The notes under the pieces: generated by a model
Seen by the model: the letters and a program-made list of their open reading frames with translations, nothing else
What the model was told of the DNA's origin: nothing
Databases searched by the model: none
Position numbers and translations under genes: made by a program
Assembly: GCA_009602735.1 (NCBI GenBank)
Contig: WELA01010110.1
Coordinates: 218,040 to 238,163 of the forward strand
DNA length: 20,124 nt
Reading direction: 5' to 3'
DNA from: Mesotaenium endlicherianum
Taxonomy: Eukaryota > Streptophyta > Zygnematophyceae > Zygnematales > Mesotaeniaceae
Shown: positions 9,913 to 19,700 of the stretch, one piece after another
Numbering within the stretch: the first letter of the stretch is position 1
Layout: every line of letters starts with the position of its first letter

Positions 9913-11385
9913 GTTTTCCAAGGACAACGCCCCAGTGCTGCAGTACGTCACGGCCAAGGAGTTGGCACCCGATGTCAGCGCACGCGAGCGCGACCGCATC
10001 CTCAGGCGCAGCCGCGACTTCATTTTCATGGAGGAGCGCGTGATGGCGGACAGCTGCGTCCTGGTGGTCCCTGAGCCTACCATACGCAGTCAGCTGGTGC
10101 GCCGAGTGCACGAGTCCCTCGGGCACTTTGGTGTCAAGCGCACCCTCAGTCTTCTTTAGGCCGAGTACTGGTGGCACGGCATGACTAAGGTCGTCGCCGC
10201 TGTCGTCAGCAGCTGCACTCTCTGCGACCGTGTGCGCTCGAGCTTCACAGCGCGCACCGTTGCCCTCAGCCCCCTTCCTATTCAGGGGTTGTTCTACAGG
10301 TGGTCGCTTGACTTGGCTGGAGAGCTGCCCAAGTCTCGCCAGGGCAACCTCTACGTCTTGGTGATGATTGAGCACATGTCCAAGTGGATCGAGCTCGTGC
10401 CCTTGCCCAGCAAGGCCAATGAGGGGATCGCTCAGGCCTTCCTCGATCAGATCCTTAGCCGTTTTGGCGGCTGCGCTGAGGTGCTGACCAACTAGGGCAA
10501 GGAGTTCCAGGGCAGCTTTCAGAAGCTGCTGGAGCGCTCTATGATCGACCACCGCACCACCTCCCGCGATCATCCTCAGGCTGACGGCCTCGCCAAGCGC
10601 ATGGTGCAGACCGTCAAGCTAGGGTTGCGGAAGTACTGCCTTGCCCACGACCGTACCCACTGGGACGACGCCCTCCCTTGGCTGGCGATGGGGTACAGGT
10701 TCAGTAAGCAGGCCTCCCTGGCCTCGCACTCTCCCTACTTCCTTCTCTACGGTCGACAGCCCATCCTGCCAGCAGCAGCCAGGATGTGGCCGAGAACGTC
10801 TTGGACTTGGACAGTCTCGAGACATGGAGTGCTCTTATCGAGCAGCGTACTCAGCTCTTTCGGCGCCTGATGCCCATGGCCATGGATAACCTCAGCATTG
10901 CACAGCATCGCGACACACTGAGGTACGCCATGACTCGTGGAGGAGCCCATCATCCGCGGGTGTTGCAGTTTTTCGCAGGTGACTTCGTGTACCTGCGACG
11001 CCAGACGAAGAACATCCTCGACACCAGCAGCTCGCCGGTCATCCTGCGCGTCAAGCGTGCCTTGGCGTCAGGAGTCCTGGAGCTGGAAGGCGCAGATGGT
11101 CGTCTTCACAAGGATCACACAAAGAACTGTGGGCCGTGCCACCTTCCTAACCTTGACTTGCAGGTCCGTCCCCGCGACGCGCGGCCGCCCAAGGACTGGG
11201 CGTGCCAGATTTGTCACAGCACTGACCAGGAGGCCAAGATGCTGCACTGCGACAGCTGCAACCTCGGCTTCCACATCGGCTGCCTCGACCCGCCGCTGGC
11301 CCGCATGCCAGCTGGAGACTGGTTCTGCGGAGACTGCACTGAGCTAGCCTTAGGCAGCGTACACAGCCCATCAGCTAGAGGCTGA
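9913..11385 (+). pseudogene. Gypsy-type integrase with C-terminal PHD finger (two stops, two frameshifts)
   Basis: Frame 2 from about 9913 to about 10780, then frame 1 to the TGA at 11383-11385. The HHCC zinc-binding domain has His at 10109 and 10124 and Cys at 10214 and 10223. The core has WSLDL with the first Asp at 10310. The second Asp position is Asn (10490-10492) and the Glu position is Lys (10595-10597), so the DDE triad is broken. TAG codons at 10157-10159 and 10493-10495 sit where this family usually has Gln. The first frameshift fits an extra T in the run at 9913-9916, the second a lost base in a CAG repeat near 10771-10781. GDFVYLRRQ (about 10980) through 11115 is the usual integrase C-terminal SH3-like module. 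A PHD finger (11191-11340) follows, with CQIC, HCDSC, FHIGC and WFCGDC giving C4HC3. PHD fingers bind histone H3 tails, so it may steer integration. Confidence 0.88.
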
Positions 11386-11400
11386 GAGTTGGGGGGGGAA
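11386..11400 (+). promoter_or_regulatory. Probable polypurine tract of the methyltransferase retrotransposon
   Basis: GAGTTGGGGGGGGAA lies immediately after the TGA stop and before AT-rich sequence. It shares AGTTGGGG with the polypurine tract of the nested element. Position and composition fit the site just upstream of a 3' LTR. Confidence 0.65.
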
Positions 11401-11950
11401 TTAAAACATTTTCGACTTGACTCCCTTTTTGGCTAGAACGCCACATGTATTATAGACTCCATTGCAGCAAAGCCTGCTTGCCTATGATGTGTTGCTTATG
11501 CCTATGGTGCGCACTCGACCTCGTAACGCACAACAAGTACAAGAATGAATAGATACTCGAGTGACTTGGTTCATGTCCTTTGAACCTTCTAAGGCATTTT
11601 CGAAATTAGAGGAAGGACCTAGAAGAACTCCATGTGGCAATTTTAGGTCAGAAGGACATGTGTACATTATTCTAGAAAGAGGTTGCAAGTTTTGGGATGT
11701 GGGTGCCAACACATCAACATACACCTTCCTAGAAATTACTTATGTAGCAAGTATATAAACAAGAGCTTGAACTTAGAAAGACATTCCTGAATCACTCTTG
11801 TACTTGCCAAATTCCAGAAATATATTAACTTTCAAGAAGCCATCTCTCTTTCAAGAAGCTACCACTTGTGTTCAAAACTCCTTGTCTTAATAGATAAAGT
11901 ATTATATTTCACTAAGTACTTTATCTATCTGTTTCACTACATTGCACATG
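11401..11950 (+). repeat. Probable 3' LTR of the methyltransferase retrotransposon (ends unresolved)
   Basis: It follows the polypurine tract. It has a TATA box (TATATAA at 11752-11758) followed by about 190 bases of leader-like sequence, as expected for the U3-R-U5 layout of an LTR. Neither terminus can be proved: the first bases are not a clear TG, and the 5' copy is outside the window. An 11-bp hairpin lies near the proposed right end. ORFs inside are short and unrecognised. Confidence 0.4.
11891..11927. repeat. Perfect 11-bp inverted repeat
   Basis: TAGATAAAGTA (11891-11901) and TACTTTATCTA (11917-11927) with a 15-base loop. It may mark the end of the retrotransposon LTR, a small palindromic insertion, or a structured RNA 3' end. 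Confidence 0.7.
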
Positions 11951-13852
11951 TCGTTGAACAGTAAAATCATTCCATGTACATATGCTAGGTATGCTATCGA
12001 GTTCGGCAATCGAATACAAGGCCAAGTCTTTGTACAAACTATTGAGAGAAATATCTGAATCCAAGGCTGTAATCCGTTACACAAACTGCTTACTAACCTT
12101 GCTTGTGCATGAGTTTACTGATCGCATAATTGATGCAAGTTACTTGCATTTGACTCACTTATGCTAGCTGTGTGGTCTTTTGCTAACTGATAAGTTAATC
12201 AAAAATACTATGAAGATTACTTGCTGATATAACGATTTTTTACCAAATAGATATCTGCTGTTTAGTAAGCCGATTCATTTCAATCACCTTGGCACTCTAC
12301 GTAATCGTGCGTAGTTTCTGGAACCATCGTGATTTGATGTCTTACTTCCTGAATTCCAACTGAAATATTCAGCACTAGATTTGTCCTTGTTACTAAATTA
12401 AATATGTGACACTAAAAAATCATTACAAATTTTGAAAACTCATAACTTTCTCAATAATTATTCAAACGACATGAAATGAGGACTAAAAGTGTTTCTAAAA
12501 TTTATATGCATAAAAACTCCTTGGAAAATGCACAGTACAATTTCATAACCTTACATCATCCCGCACCTCAAGATGCAACGTCCTCGGCGCATACTAAGGA
12601 TTAATGACGTCATATGAGGAATCTAGCTCACATATACGCTACACAAACTTAGACACAGATAGTATACAAAGGCCAAATGTTAAATAGGCTCCAAGGGGAT
12701 GTTAAATAACCCAAACCTGTTCCACCTTGCAAATGTTCGTTCGCATACGTTGGCTCCACACATGGCGTCTCCTTACACAAAGACCTCTTTGCCTTGTACT
12801 CCTTCTTCTTGGAATAACCCAACATCTTCATGAAGGCTATAACATACTTACTCCACCATGTTTACATACTCCAAAGCTATATCCAAAGCATAGTAGCCCG
12901 CCATAGCGTCAAAATACTTATTCCTGGATTTCTTGGACAAATGGCAACTCCTCCTCCGAGTGCTCTTTATAATTTTGACAGAATTACACCATGAAACTTA
13001 CTCCAATATGATCGTGAACCTGCGATACCCTTGGCTACCTCTAAGTAGAAGCCGAACTCCTTCTAGAGGGCTTGCACTCTCACTCATGTGCGTGACTTGT
13101 GGTGACCTCCGAAGACGCCAAGTGCCACACCCTCGACTTATTTCAACATTTTTAAGATAAAAGTTGTGCAATATACATTATAACAATTTTTTGACCTCAC
13201 TGGTGTGCTTGGTTACTCTTGATTCCAAGCCCAAGAGCATAAAGTCATATTTTACTTTCTTACACATGTGGCACCTACGGCAGCTCAGCAGTGCCCTTTG
13301 GCATTGTCATGACTTAATTTAAAATTTCTCTTTTAAATTTCCTAAAATCCAACTCTTATGACTACCTCTCCACAAAATTTCAGAATCTGATTAAACTTTC
13401 AACATCCAAACGCACTAGTCACTTTGTACCTCGCGCTCGTAGCACACACCCGTGCGCCACATGTGTCGAGGTCCCGCGCCTACTCATGGCACATGCTTAC
13501 ACCTCTATTTTTGAAACTTATCTATGTCTCAGGGCAGGCCTCATAAAAGGTTTATCACCTTATGTAGGCCTCTTATAAAAAATAAGACCCACTCTCATTT
13601 AAGAAGGCAAAAATAGGAAAAAAACGACTACTTTTGATGTCTCCAAAGCTTTTACTCTAGAATTTCTTTCCACTTCACATCTCTTAGTCATAAGTGATCT
13701 CTTAGAACTAGCTTGAGCTTGCATACAAGCACTATTATAATACGAGGTAAGTGCCTGAAGTTCTTGTCACGAGGAGTCCAAGGAGTCCCATTTATTTCTG
13801 CCGAGTTTGAAGTTACTAAGTCGTGCACACTGTTCAGACTGGTTAACACCAC
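11951..13852. other. AT-rich intergenic DNA without recognisable gene
   Basis: Only short ORFs (up to about 75 codons) occur on either strand and none shows a known motif. The composition matches the other non-coding stretches and contrasts sharply with the GC-rich genes. Parts may be old transposon debris, but I could not assign any. Confidence 0.6.
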
Positions 13853-13856
13853 TTAA

Positions 13857-13895
13857 CACTAGGTTTTTTGCTTGTGGAACCAAAATTGACACCAC
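13857..13895. repeat. Left terminal inverted repeat of the piggyBac-like element
   Basis: CACTAGGT and GTGGAACC blocks next to TTAA match the reverse complement of 15536-15588. A related direct copy (CACCAGGTTTTTCTTAGG) starts at about 14237 inside the element, with a GGTGTCAA-TT-TTGACACC palindrome at about 14223-14240, resembling subterminal repeats. Confidence 0.65.
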
Positions 13896-14539
13896 TGGAA
13901 GCAGTTTTTGAATGGTCACACAAAAATCAGTACTAATGTGGTGCAAGCAAGCCATACATGTCCACATTCATATTTGAATAAGCTTTTTGGCCATATAATT
14001 ATTCCAATTTTAGCGTCGGTGTTTAAGGTACTTTATGTACTTTCAGTGGGACTGCACGTGCGCGAGGAAAAATTACATTTTCTTCCGGCGCAATATCCCA
14101 AAAAGTACAGCAATTTGGGGCCTGTTGATTTCTCTTAGACTACCCTATCATATGCAGAGCGCATTGCAGTTTACAGATCTGCAATTCATTCACTACACAC
14201 ACAACAGCAACCTCTCAAACTTTGGTGTCAATTTTGACACCAGGTTTTTCTTAGGTGGTTCCAAAACTTCAGTGGCAAGGTGTCCAACCATAAAAAATAT
14301 TTTTAACATAGCTTCAAGAATACTTCATGCATTTAATTGAAACTTGTTTTGTTGTGTTCACCTCATACTAAGCAAGCACATTACACCAATAAAGCTTAAA
14401 AAATGTACAATGAAAAATTTAGGGCACATAATGTGCAAATCCCAAGAGCCGAGGCATCGCAAGATAGAATCTACGCATTCTACTTCACATAAAAAAATAG
14501 TGTCTTTAGTTTTTTGACCTTCCAACATAGGACTTGGCC

Positions 14540-14880
14540 AAGAAGCCATTAAGGAGCTTAAATGGAGGAATATCTACATGTACAACGTTTTTAGTGGTGT
14601 GAAAGATCTCAAAGCAAATATCAGGACACATGTGCACGTTGCACCGTTGACACATGAATTAACACCTAGCTTTCCTTTTTGCTGCTCCCAAATAAAACTT
14701 CTTAGACATGCAAATGACACAATTAGCCCTCACTCCCTTATCCACATGGCTAGAAAAGTGCCTTGCTGTCCACCTAGCCTCCCCTGCTATTTCGCTCTTT
14801 CTAGCCGGTTGTATGTCTTCATCTTCCTCCTAGTTTGCTTCTTCGAAGTTCTCATCTGCCAGCTTTGGTGACCCTCCCTC
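14540..14880 (-). pseudogene. PiggyBac transposase C-terminal cysteine-rich domain relic
   Basis: Read on the minus strand, 14756 to 14586 gives RHFSSHVDKGVRANCVICMS, then after a stop FMCQRCNVHMCPDICFEIFH. The spacing C-x2-C, then C-x2-C-x4-C-x3-CF-x3-H, is the hallmark of the piggyBac C-terminal zinc-binding region that recognises element ends. In-frame stops interrupt it (TAA between the two Cys pairs, TAG further upstream), so it is not functional. The reading frame continues to a stop near 14540. The upstream catalytic DDD region was not recognised. A 79-codon minus ORF at 14910-15149, extendable past one TGA (15168-15170) to an ATG at 15278, may be another degraded part, but I could not match it. 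Confidence 0.7.
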
Positions 14881-15535
14881 CGCTACAACATTTTTTTCTA
14901 CTTCAACAGTCAATTTAGTTCTTGTATGAGGACGACTCTAAATTGCAAGGTTTTGCAAATTAGGATTAGATTTGGGCCGGATCCTGACAACTCCCTCGTA
15001 AGGCTTAATGCACTCAATTTTGGGTACTTTGGAATGTGCTGCAATATGCAAGAGCGTTTCCATGTCTTATATTCCCCATCGTGCGCAAAATATATCTCGT
15101 ACTTAGTTTCTTTTTGCTTAGTGACCTCTTCTTGAAGCTCTCTAATCAAAAAGAATTGCTCAAACTTTCATCCAAACTCTTGCTGTGCCCATACTTGTCC
15201 CCAAATCTTGCTAGGAGTGAGTATTCTAGTGCCTACCCCCACCACAACACCACTAAACCAAGATGCAACGGCAGCCATGGAGCTGTTTGAGGACAGAAAC
15301 AAAGAAATCAGAGTGCTTTCTTGAAGTTTCGAGTGAGAAACTGTCGACCTACTCTGTTCGAATTTGTTGCTGCTTCTTGGTCGGCAAAGTTGTACAGCTT
15401 CGTGAATACTTGTTTGTTTACTCTGAGACTATTTTTCCAATTCAGTTCAGGTATTTCGTGGTACTAGGCATACTTGACTCATGTAATTCTGATTAAAAAA
15501 AAGTATAGAAACATGTTAAAGAAAATGGGCGAATA

Positions 15536-15588
15536 GTGGTGTTATATTTGGTTCCACGACCATATTTGGCACCATCGTCTACCTAGTG
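15536..15588. repeat. Right terminal inverted repeat of the piggyBac-like element
   Basis: GTGGTGTTATATTTGGTTCCAC and ACCTAGTG are the inverted counterparts of the left-end blocks. A spacer about 14 bases longer includes a partial copy of ATATTTGG. TTAG follows where TTAA would be expected. Confidence 0.65.
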
Positions 15589-15677
15589 TTAGAACGGGTT
15601 AAAGACCGTCAACATAAATTGGTGAATTTTAGCGCTAGTCACCATCTTGCGTCGGATGTCCGTGTCGCAAGACACCA

Positions 15678-16090
15678 ATGTCACGAAAAGTAGTGCGCGA
15701 AAGCATTTGCAAAATTCCATGGCATCGACGTCGACACGCTCCTTACGAGCTGCAAGTGAAACCTGGACTCTGCACAATGCCGGAAAAGGCGAAAGTACAT
15801 CTTGCCCAGGTATTATTCATTATCATTCATCATAGTAAATGCAGGTTCCTGACATCCGCCCTTATATGCGGATCATGGAACTTCGAGATTCTCGCATCGT
15901 CCAATTCGGACAGCGGACAGCCGCCAAGGTTCAAGCCTGCGTGGAGCAGTGCAAGCCATTGCCTACATGTGATTCCTCAGCGCCGTGGCATGAACTTCAG
16001 CCGAAGGCAGCCGAATTTTTTAGCTATTATTGGCTTTTCCTATATAACTTGAAACGCCCTGAAGATCTTATAGGATTTACGTGTATCTGA
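15678..16090 (+). CDS. Doubtful two-exon small gene, unknown function
   Basis: The frame-3 ORF from 15678 and the frame-2 ORF ending at the TGA 16088-16090 join without a frame break if a 35-base stretch, 15810-15844 (GTATTA...TGCAG), is spliced out as an intron. The product would be about 125 residues from the first ATG, or about 90 from the ATG at 15777 (MPEKAKVHLAQ then VPDIRPYMRIMELRDSRIV). It has several Cys and an aromatic run near the C-terminus but matches no family I know. The DNA is less AT-rich than its flanks. It could equally be a decayed gene or chance. Confidence 0.25.
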
Positions 16091-16276
16091 ACATCTTGTA
16101 AAATTCCAGAGTTGGGTGTAACAGCTTTTCGGTCATTGAACGACTTAGAAACTAAGCAAATGAATCTGAACGAATAACATATAAACAAAATGACTTTAGC
16201 TCGCGGAAACTTAAACGGGAGAATGGTGCAGGCCGGGCAGGAGGTTTCTTGCGTGCGGTGCAGCTATATACATTGA

Positions 16277-16284
16277 TATAAATA
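16277..16284 (+). promoter_or_regulatory. Candidate TATA box of the RF298-like gene
   Basis: TATAAATA lies 48 bases before an ATG at 16332 and about 470 bases before the in-frame ATG at 16757. The first spacing fits a short leader and favours the spliced gene model. Confidence 0.4.
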
Positions 16285-16331
16285 GGGAGATCGGGCGTAC
16301 CTTTGGGCATCTCCTCGGGCTGCGGGCAGCT

Positions 16332-16421
16332 ATGGCCGAAGTGAATCCTGGTCAGGACTTCGTACGGATAGCTAGCTGCATGGGATCATCTGATCGGGAT
16401 ATAACAGGATATAACGATTAA
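16332..16421 (+). other. Short leader ORF, or first coding exon of the RF298-like gene
   Basis: ATGGCC at 16332 opens 29 codons ending at TAA 16419-16421. Two readings are possible. It is an upstream ORF in the leader, or only 16332-16350 is coding and an intron 16351-16763 (GTCAGG...TTTTATGGCAG) joins it in frame to the large ORF, giving MAEVNPGAESSS. The acceptor has a good pyrimidine run and the phases agree; the donor is weak. Confidence 0.4.
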
Positions 16422-16756
16422 AGAAGTCGACAGGCTTTGCTAATCAAGCTCGGTGGCGCACAATACATCACCTCACATCGCCCAGGTTATTCCAGCGCAG
16501 TGCGATCGATTTCCAGCCGATTAAGGAGAAAAGGGCTTTCTCTTGTGCAACACCTGTATAATCAGATATCACTAATTTGTGGGACTTGCAACCACTCCGA
16601 TCTTTTTTATTATATTCAAGCGATTGCATGCGATGCGCCTTTGGCATATTTGATGTCATATTGTTGATGATTGTCAGACTGACGAATTGTTGTAACAAGT
16701 AGGTGCTCATCAGTTCTCAGCTTCTCCGGTAGTATCTCTATTCATGGTTCCCTTTT

Positions 16757-19700
16757 ATGGCAGGGGCGGAAAGTTCTAGTCCGGGAAGGACTTCTGTTAC
16801 CGACAAAAGTGTTGTGAGGTTCAAGCCAGAACTAGTGGCTGATAACAGTCCTGTACATTCAACTCACAACGTTTCTTCGGCAAGCTCACCCTCAAGTGAA
16901 AGTAAAGGGAGTAGAAACAAGCGGAAGTATTGGGCTGAGGAAGCCCCTCTGGAGTCAGAATTAACTGAAGACATGCAGGGAGGTGCACATGACGTGACAG
17001 TTGGCAGCGTCGGGGGGGACCCGAACGAGCCTTACGTACAAGAGCGACCAGCCGTGTCGGGTCGGAGGGGCGAGGAGGACGTGTCTGCAGCCACCACGGC
17101 TCCTCGCCCCATGTTCTTTCCTAGGGGGGAGGATGTGAAAATGATAAAGTGGTTCTGCCAGCAGTTGCCCTTCTTGAAAAGCGACAGGGAGAAGGCGAGC
17201 GAGAGTGAAACCAGCCTGGGGACCTCTCTGGGGGGTGGGCTGGTCTCCGCTGCCGAGCGCCAGGCTCCGAGTGCAGCTGAGCTCGAGCATGCATCCATGG
17301 CCGGTGCTGCGGGCGTGCACACCTCAGGTGGCGAACGTATGCCAGCAGCAGCAGCAACAGAGAACGGGAGCGAGCACACCGAGTCTGAGGGGGGGGAGGG
17401 GGAGGAGGGATACGTGGGAGAGGGAGGGGAGGAGGGCGAGAGAGAGGAGGAGGGCGAGGTGGACGAGGAGGAGGAGGAGGAGGAGTACGACTCCATGGGC
17501 AGCAGCAGCAGCGCGTGGGGCGAGGCCACGGAGGCGGAGATGGAGCAGATGCTGCTGGACAAGCTGGAGCTCCTGTATCGCGAGGCAGAGGCCAAGATCG
17601 TGGCCTACGGCTTCAGCGTGGAGCAGGCGCGCGACGCCGTAGCGCGCCATGGCAGTTGCTTTGGCGAGAAGGACGTCGTCACCAACGTGGTCACCCACGC
17701 GATGCACGGCGCAGGCGGCGCGGGCCCGGGCGCGGGCGCAAGCGGGGGAGGGGGCGGGGTGGGGTGTTGCAGGNTGGACCTGCAGCGCGACGGGCTGGCG
17801 CGCATGGTGAACGCGCTGCAGGCTATCCGCGGGCTCAGCCGCGGCGACGCGCTGTGGTGCCTGCACCTCAGCGATCTGGACCTGCCCAAGGCGTGCGACA
17901 TCGAGCTCAAGCCTCACCCCCATCACCCCCATCAGCACCACCAGCACCAGCACCAGCACCAGCACCAGCACCTCCAGCCCCATCAGCAGCAGCAGCAGCA
18001 GCCGCTGCCGCCGCCGCCGCCGCAGCAGCAACAGGGTGAGGGGGCGGGGCGTTTAGCGAGCCAGGCAGCCGCCCCAGCCGCGGTCTCTGATGTTACCGCA
18101 GGCGATGCGGAGACGCCTGGCCGGGTGACGTGCGGCTCTGTCGGCGTGGGGCGGGTGCCCTTTGCTCCTCCTCCTCCCCCGTGCACATTCGGCAGCGTGG
18201 GAGGAGCAGGAGGTGGTCCTCTGGGGCTACCTGGCGCCACCCTGGCAGTTCCCTCCCCAGGAACAGCTGTCGGGGAGCTGCGCACGAGCGACATGCCCCC
18301 CTCCACGCCCGCAAGGGGCCTGCTCCACCCCCTTGCGGGCGGCGCGGGCGGCATCAGTGGTAGCAACGGCAGCTCCACCACCACATACAGCATACAGCGG
18401 GGCGAGAGTCAGGTGCAGGTCACGACTGCCCAGATGGCGAGCGGGCAGACCGCGGGCGTACAGCTGTCATGGTCTCTGAGGCCCGGCGTGGAGGGGTTGC
18501 TAAACAAGAAGCTGGGGGGCAGGGGGGACAGGGGCGGGAGCAGCAGCCAGGGTCTGGAGGGCACTGCTCTCCCGGCTGCGCCCTTCTCCGGGGAATCCGC
18601 AGCAGTCAATGGCCCCGGTGCCTCTGCTGGCCAGTATTGTGCACCTGGTGACAGAGAAAGAGGAAGCAACGTTATCACGCCACCTGGTTCTCTTCTGACC
18701 GCTGGCGGCGTCGCTGGCAATGCGAGAAATGTGGCCAGCAGCAGCGGCGTCCACAACGGTGACGGCAGCGGCGATGCAGGAAGGGCGCAGGTGGTGCCGC
18801 TTGGCGCCACGTTCTCCTCCTCGGGGGGATCGGTGGCTGCCAGCCTCAAGCTGAAGCGGCCCCAGAATGTGCCCCCCTCGCAACCGTCCTCGACCTCGCA
18901 GGCGCAGGCGCGGGCGCAGCCACCCCCCCCCAGCCCCATGGGGGGGGGGGCAGCGGCGTCCAAGGCGCTGTCTCAGGCCACCCGTGACCTAAAGAGCCTG
19001 TCCGTGCTGAGGAACTTCCCGGAAGGTTCTGCGCAGGGCGTCATGAAGGCTTGCCTGGAGGCGCTGGTGGGCGCGGGCCTGCCCCTGGGCTCCCCCTCCG
19101 CGCATTCCCACCCCCACCCCCACCCCCACCCCCACACGCGCGGGCACCCCCGCCAGGATGCGGGCAGCGCCACGCCCATCGGGCTGGCAGCGGACACCAT
19201 CGCCAGCCTGCAGGCGGCGGTGGCAGCCACACAGGCGGCCGGCAGGGGGGTTCTGACGGCCGCCCAGGCCTCGTGGCTGGCGGCGCAGGCCGCCCAGCTG
19301 GAGGAGTCGGGGTTCCCGCTGCCCGCCAGCTTCTGCCACAACTTTGACCTGGCGGCGGCGGCCCCCCAGCCCGCCCAGCCCGCCACGTCACCGCCAGCTG
19401 GCGAGCAAGCGGCAGCGCTGCCGCTGCCGCTGCCGCTGCACCCGCCGCCGCCGCCGTCCTCGGCCACCGTGCAGCCCCCCCTCCGCGAAGAGATGCGCAT
19501 GTCCTCCTCAGGCGGGCCCCCGCAGGGCCTAGAGACCACCCGCAGGGCCTGCCAGGGGGAGCATACGAAGAAGGACGGGCTGCACCCGGCAGGCGGGGGG
19601 GAGTCTCTGGCTGTCGCGCTGGGAGGGGGGGTCGCGGTGGTAGCAGGAGCAGGTGCCAGTGGCCAGGACCTGGGTGCTGCCGCAGAGGCTGGGATGGGGA

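Larger units (their letters stand above)
1..11950 (+). mobile_element. Ty3/Gypsy-type LTR retrotransposon carrying a DNA methyltransferase, 5'-truncated by the window and split by a nested element
   Basis: The two host segments, 1-1037 and 7272-11385, read in the same frame and code in order for a retropepsin-like domain, a linker, a C5-cytosine methyltransferase, a linker, an HHCC/DDE integrase and a PHD finger. Integrase after protease at the 3' end is the Gypsy order. A G-rich polypurine tract follows the last stop, then AT-rich sequence that looks like a 3' LTR. Gag and the 5' LTR must lie upstream of base 1. No reverse transcriptase or RNase H motif was found between protease and integrase. 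The copy is inactive, with stops, frameshifts and a 6.2-kb insertion. The right edge near 11950 is estimated, because the 5' LTR needed for comparison is not in the window. Confidence 0.8.
13857..15588 (-). mobile_element. Degraded piggyBac-like DNA transposon
   Basis: The left end begins CACTAGGT directly after TTAA (13853-13856). The right end closes with ACCTAGTG directly before TTAG (15589-15592), one base from TTAA. PiggyBac elements insert at and duplicate TTAA. The ends are inverted over a longer span: GTGGAACC...ACACCAC on the left (13874-13895) pairs with GTGGTGTT...GGTTCCAC on the right (15536-15557), with extra bases in the right arm. The minus strand between them carries a piggyBac transposase C-terminus with stop codons. 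At about 1.7 kb it is shorter than a full element should be, so it is internally deleted and defective. Confidence 0.7.

Noticed and set aside
9895..9925. Programmed frameshift between methyltransferase and integrase
   Set aside because: The shift sits at a T run and is accompanied by stops and a second frameshift, so ordinary decay explains it; an intact sibling copy would decide.
9408..10043. 211-codon + strand ORF overlapping the methyltransferase-integrase linker
   Set aside because: It runs in another frame over low-complexity GC-rich sequence; the real domains are in frame 1 and frame 2.
10980..11190. Possible chromodomain after the integrase core
   Set aside because: The GDFVYLRR segment is the ordinary integrase C-terminal module; no chromodomain aromatic cage pattern is seen, and a PHD finger follows instead.
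12649..12831. 60-codon minus-strand Lys-rich ORF that might be transposase debris
   Set aside because: No motif could be matched and neighbouring frames give nothing consistent.
17032..17595. 187-codon minus-strand Ser-rich ORF, with other long antisense ORFs across 17000-19913
   Set aside because: They are shadows of GC-rich repeats on the strand opposite the open RF298-like frame.
19105..19137. His-Pro repeat as a metal-binding site
   Set aside because: It is a simple CCCCCA repeat within a protein full of similar codon expansions; no specific site is supported.
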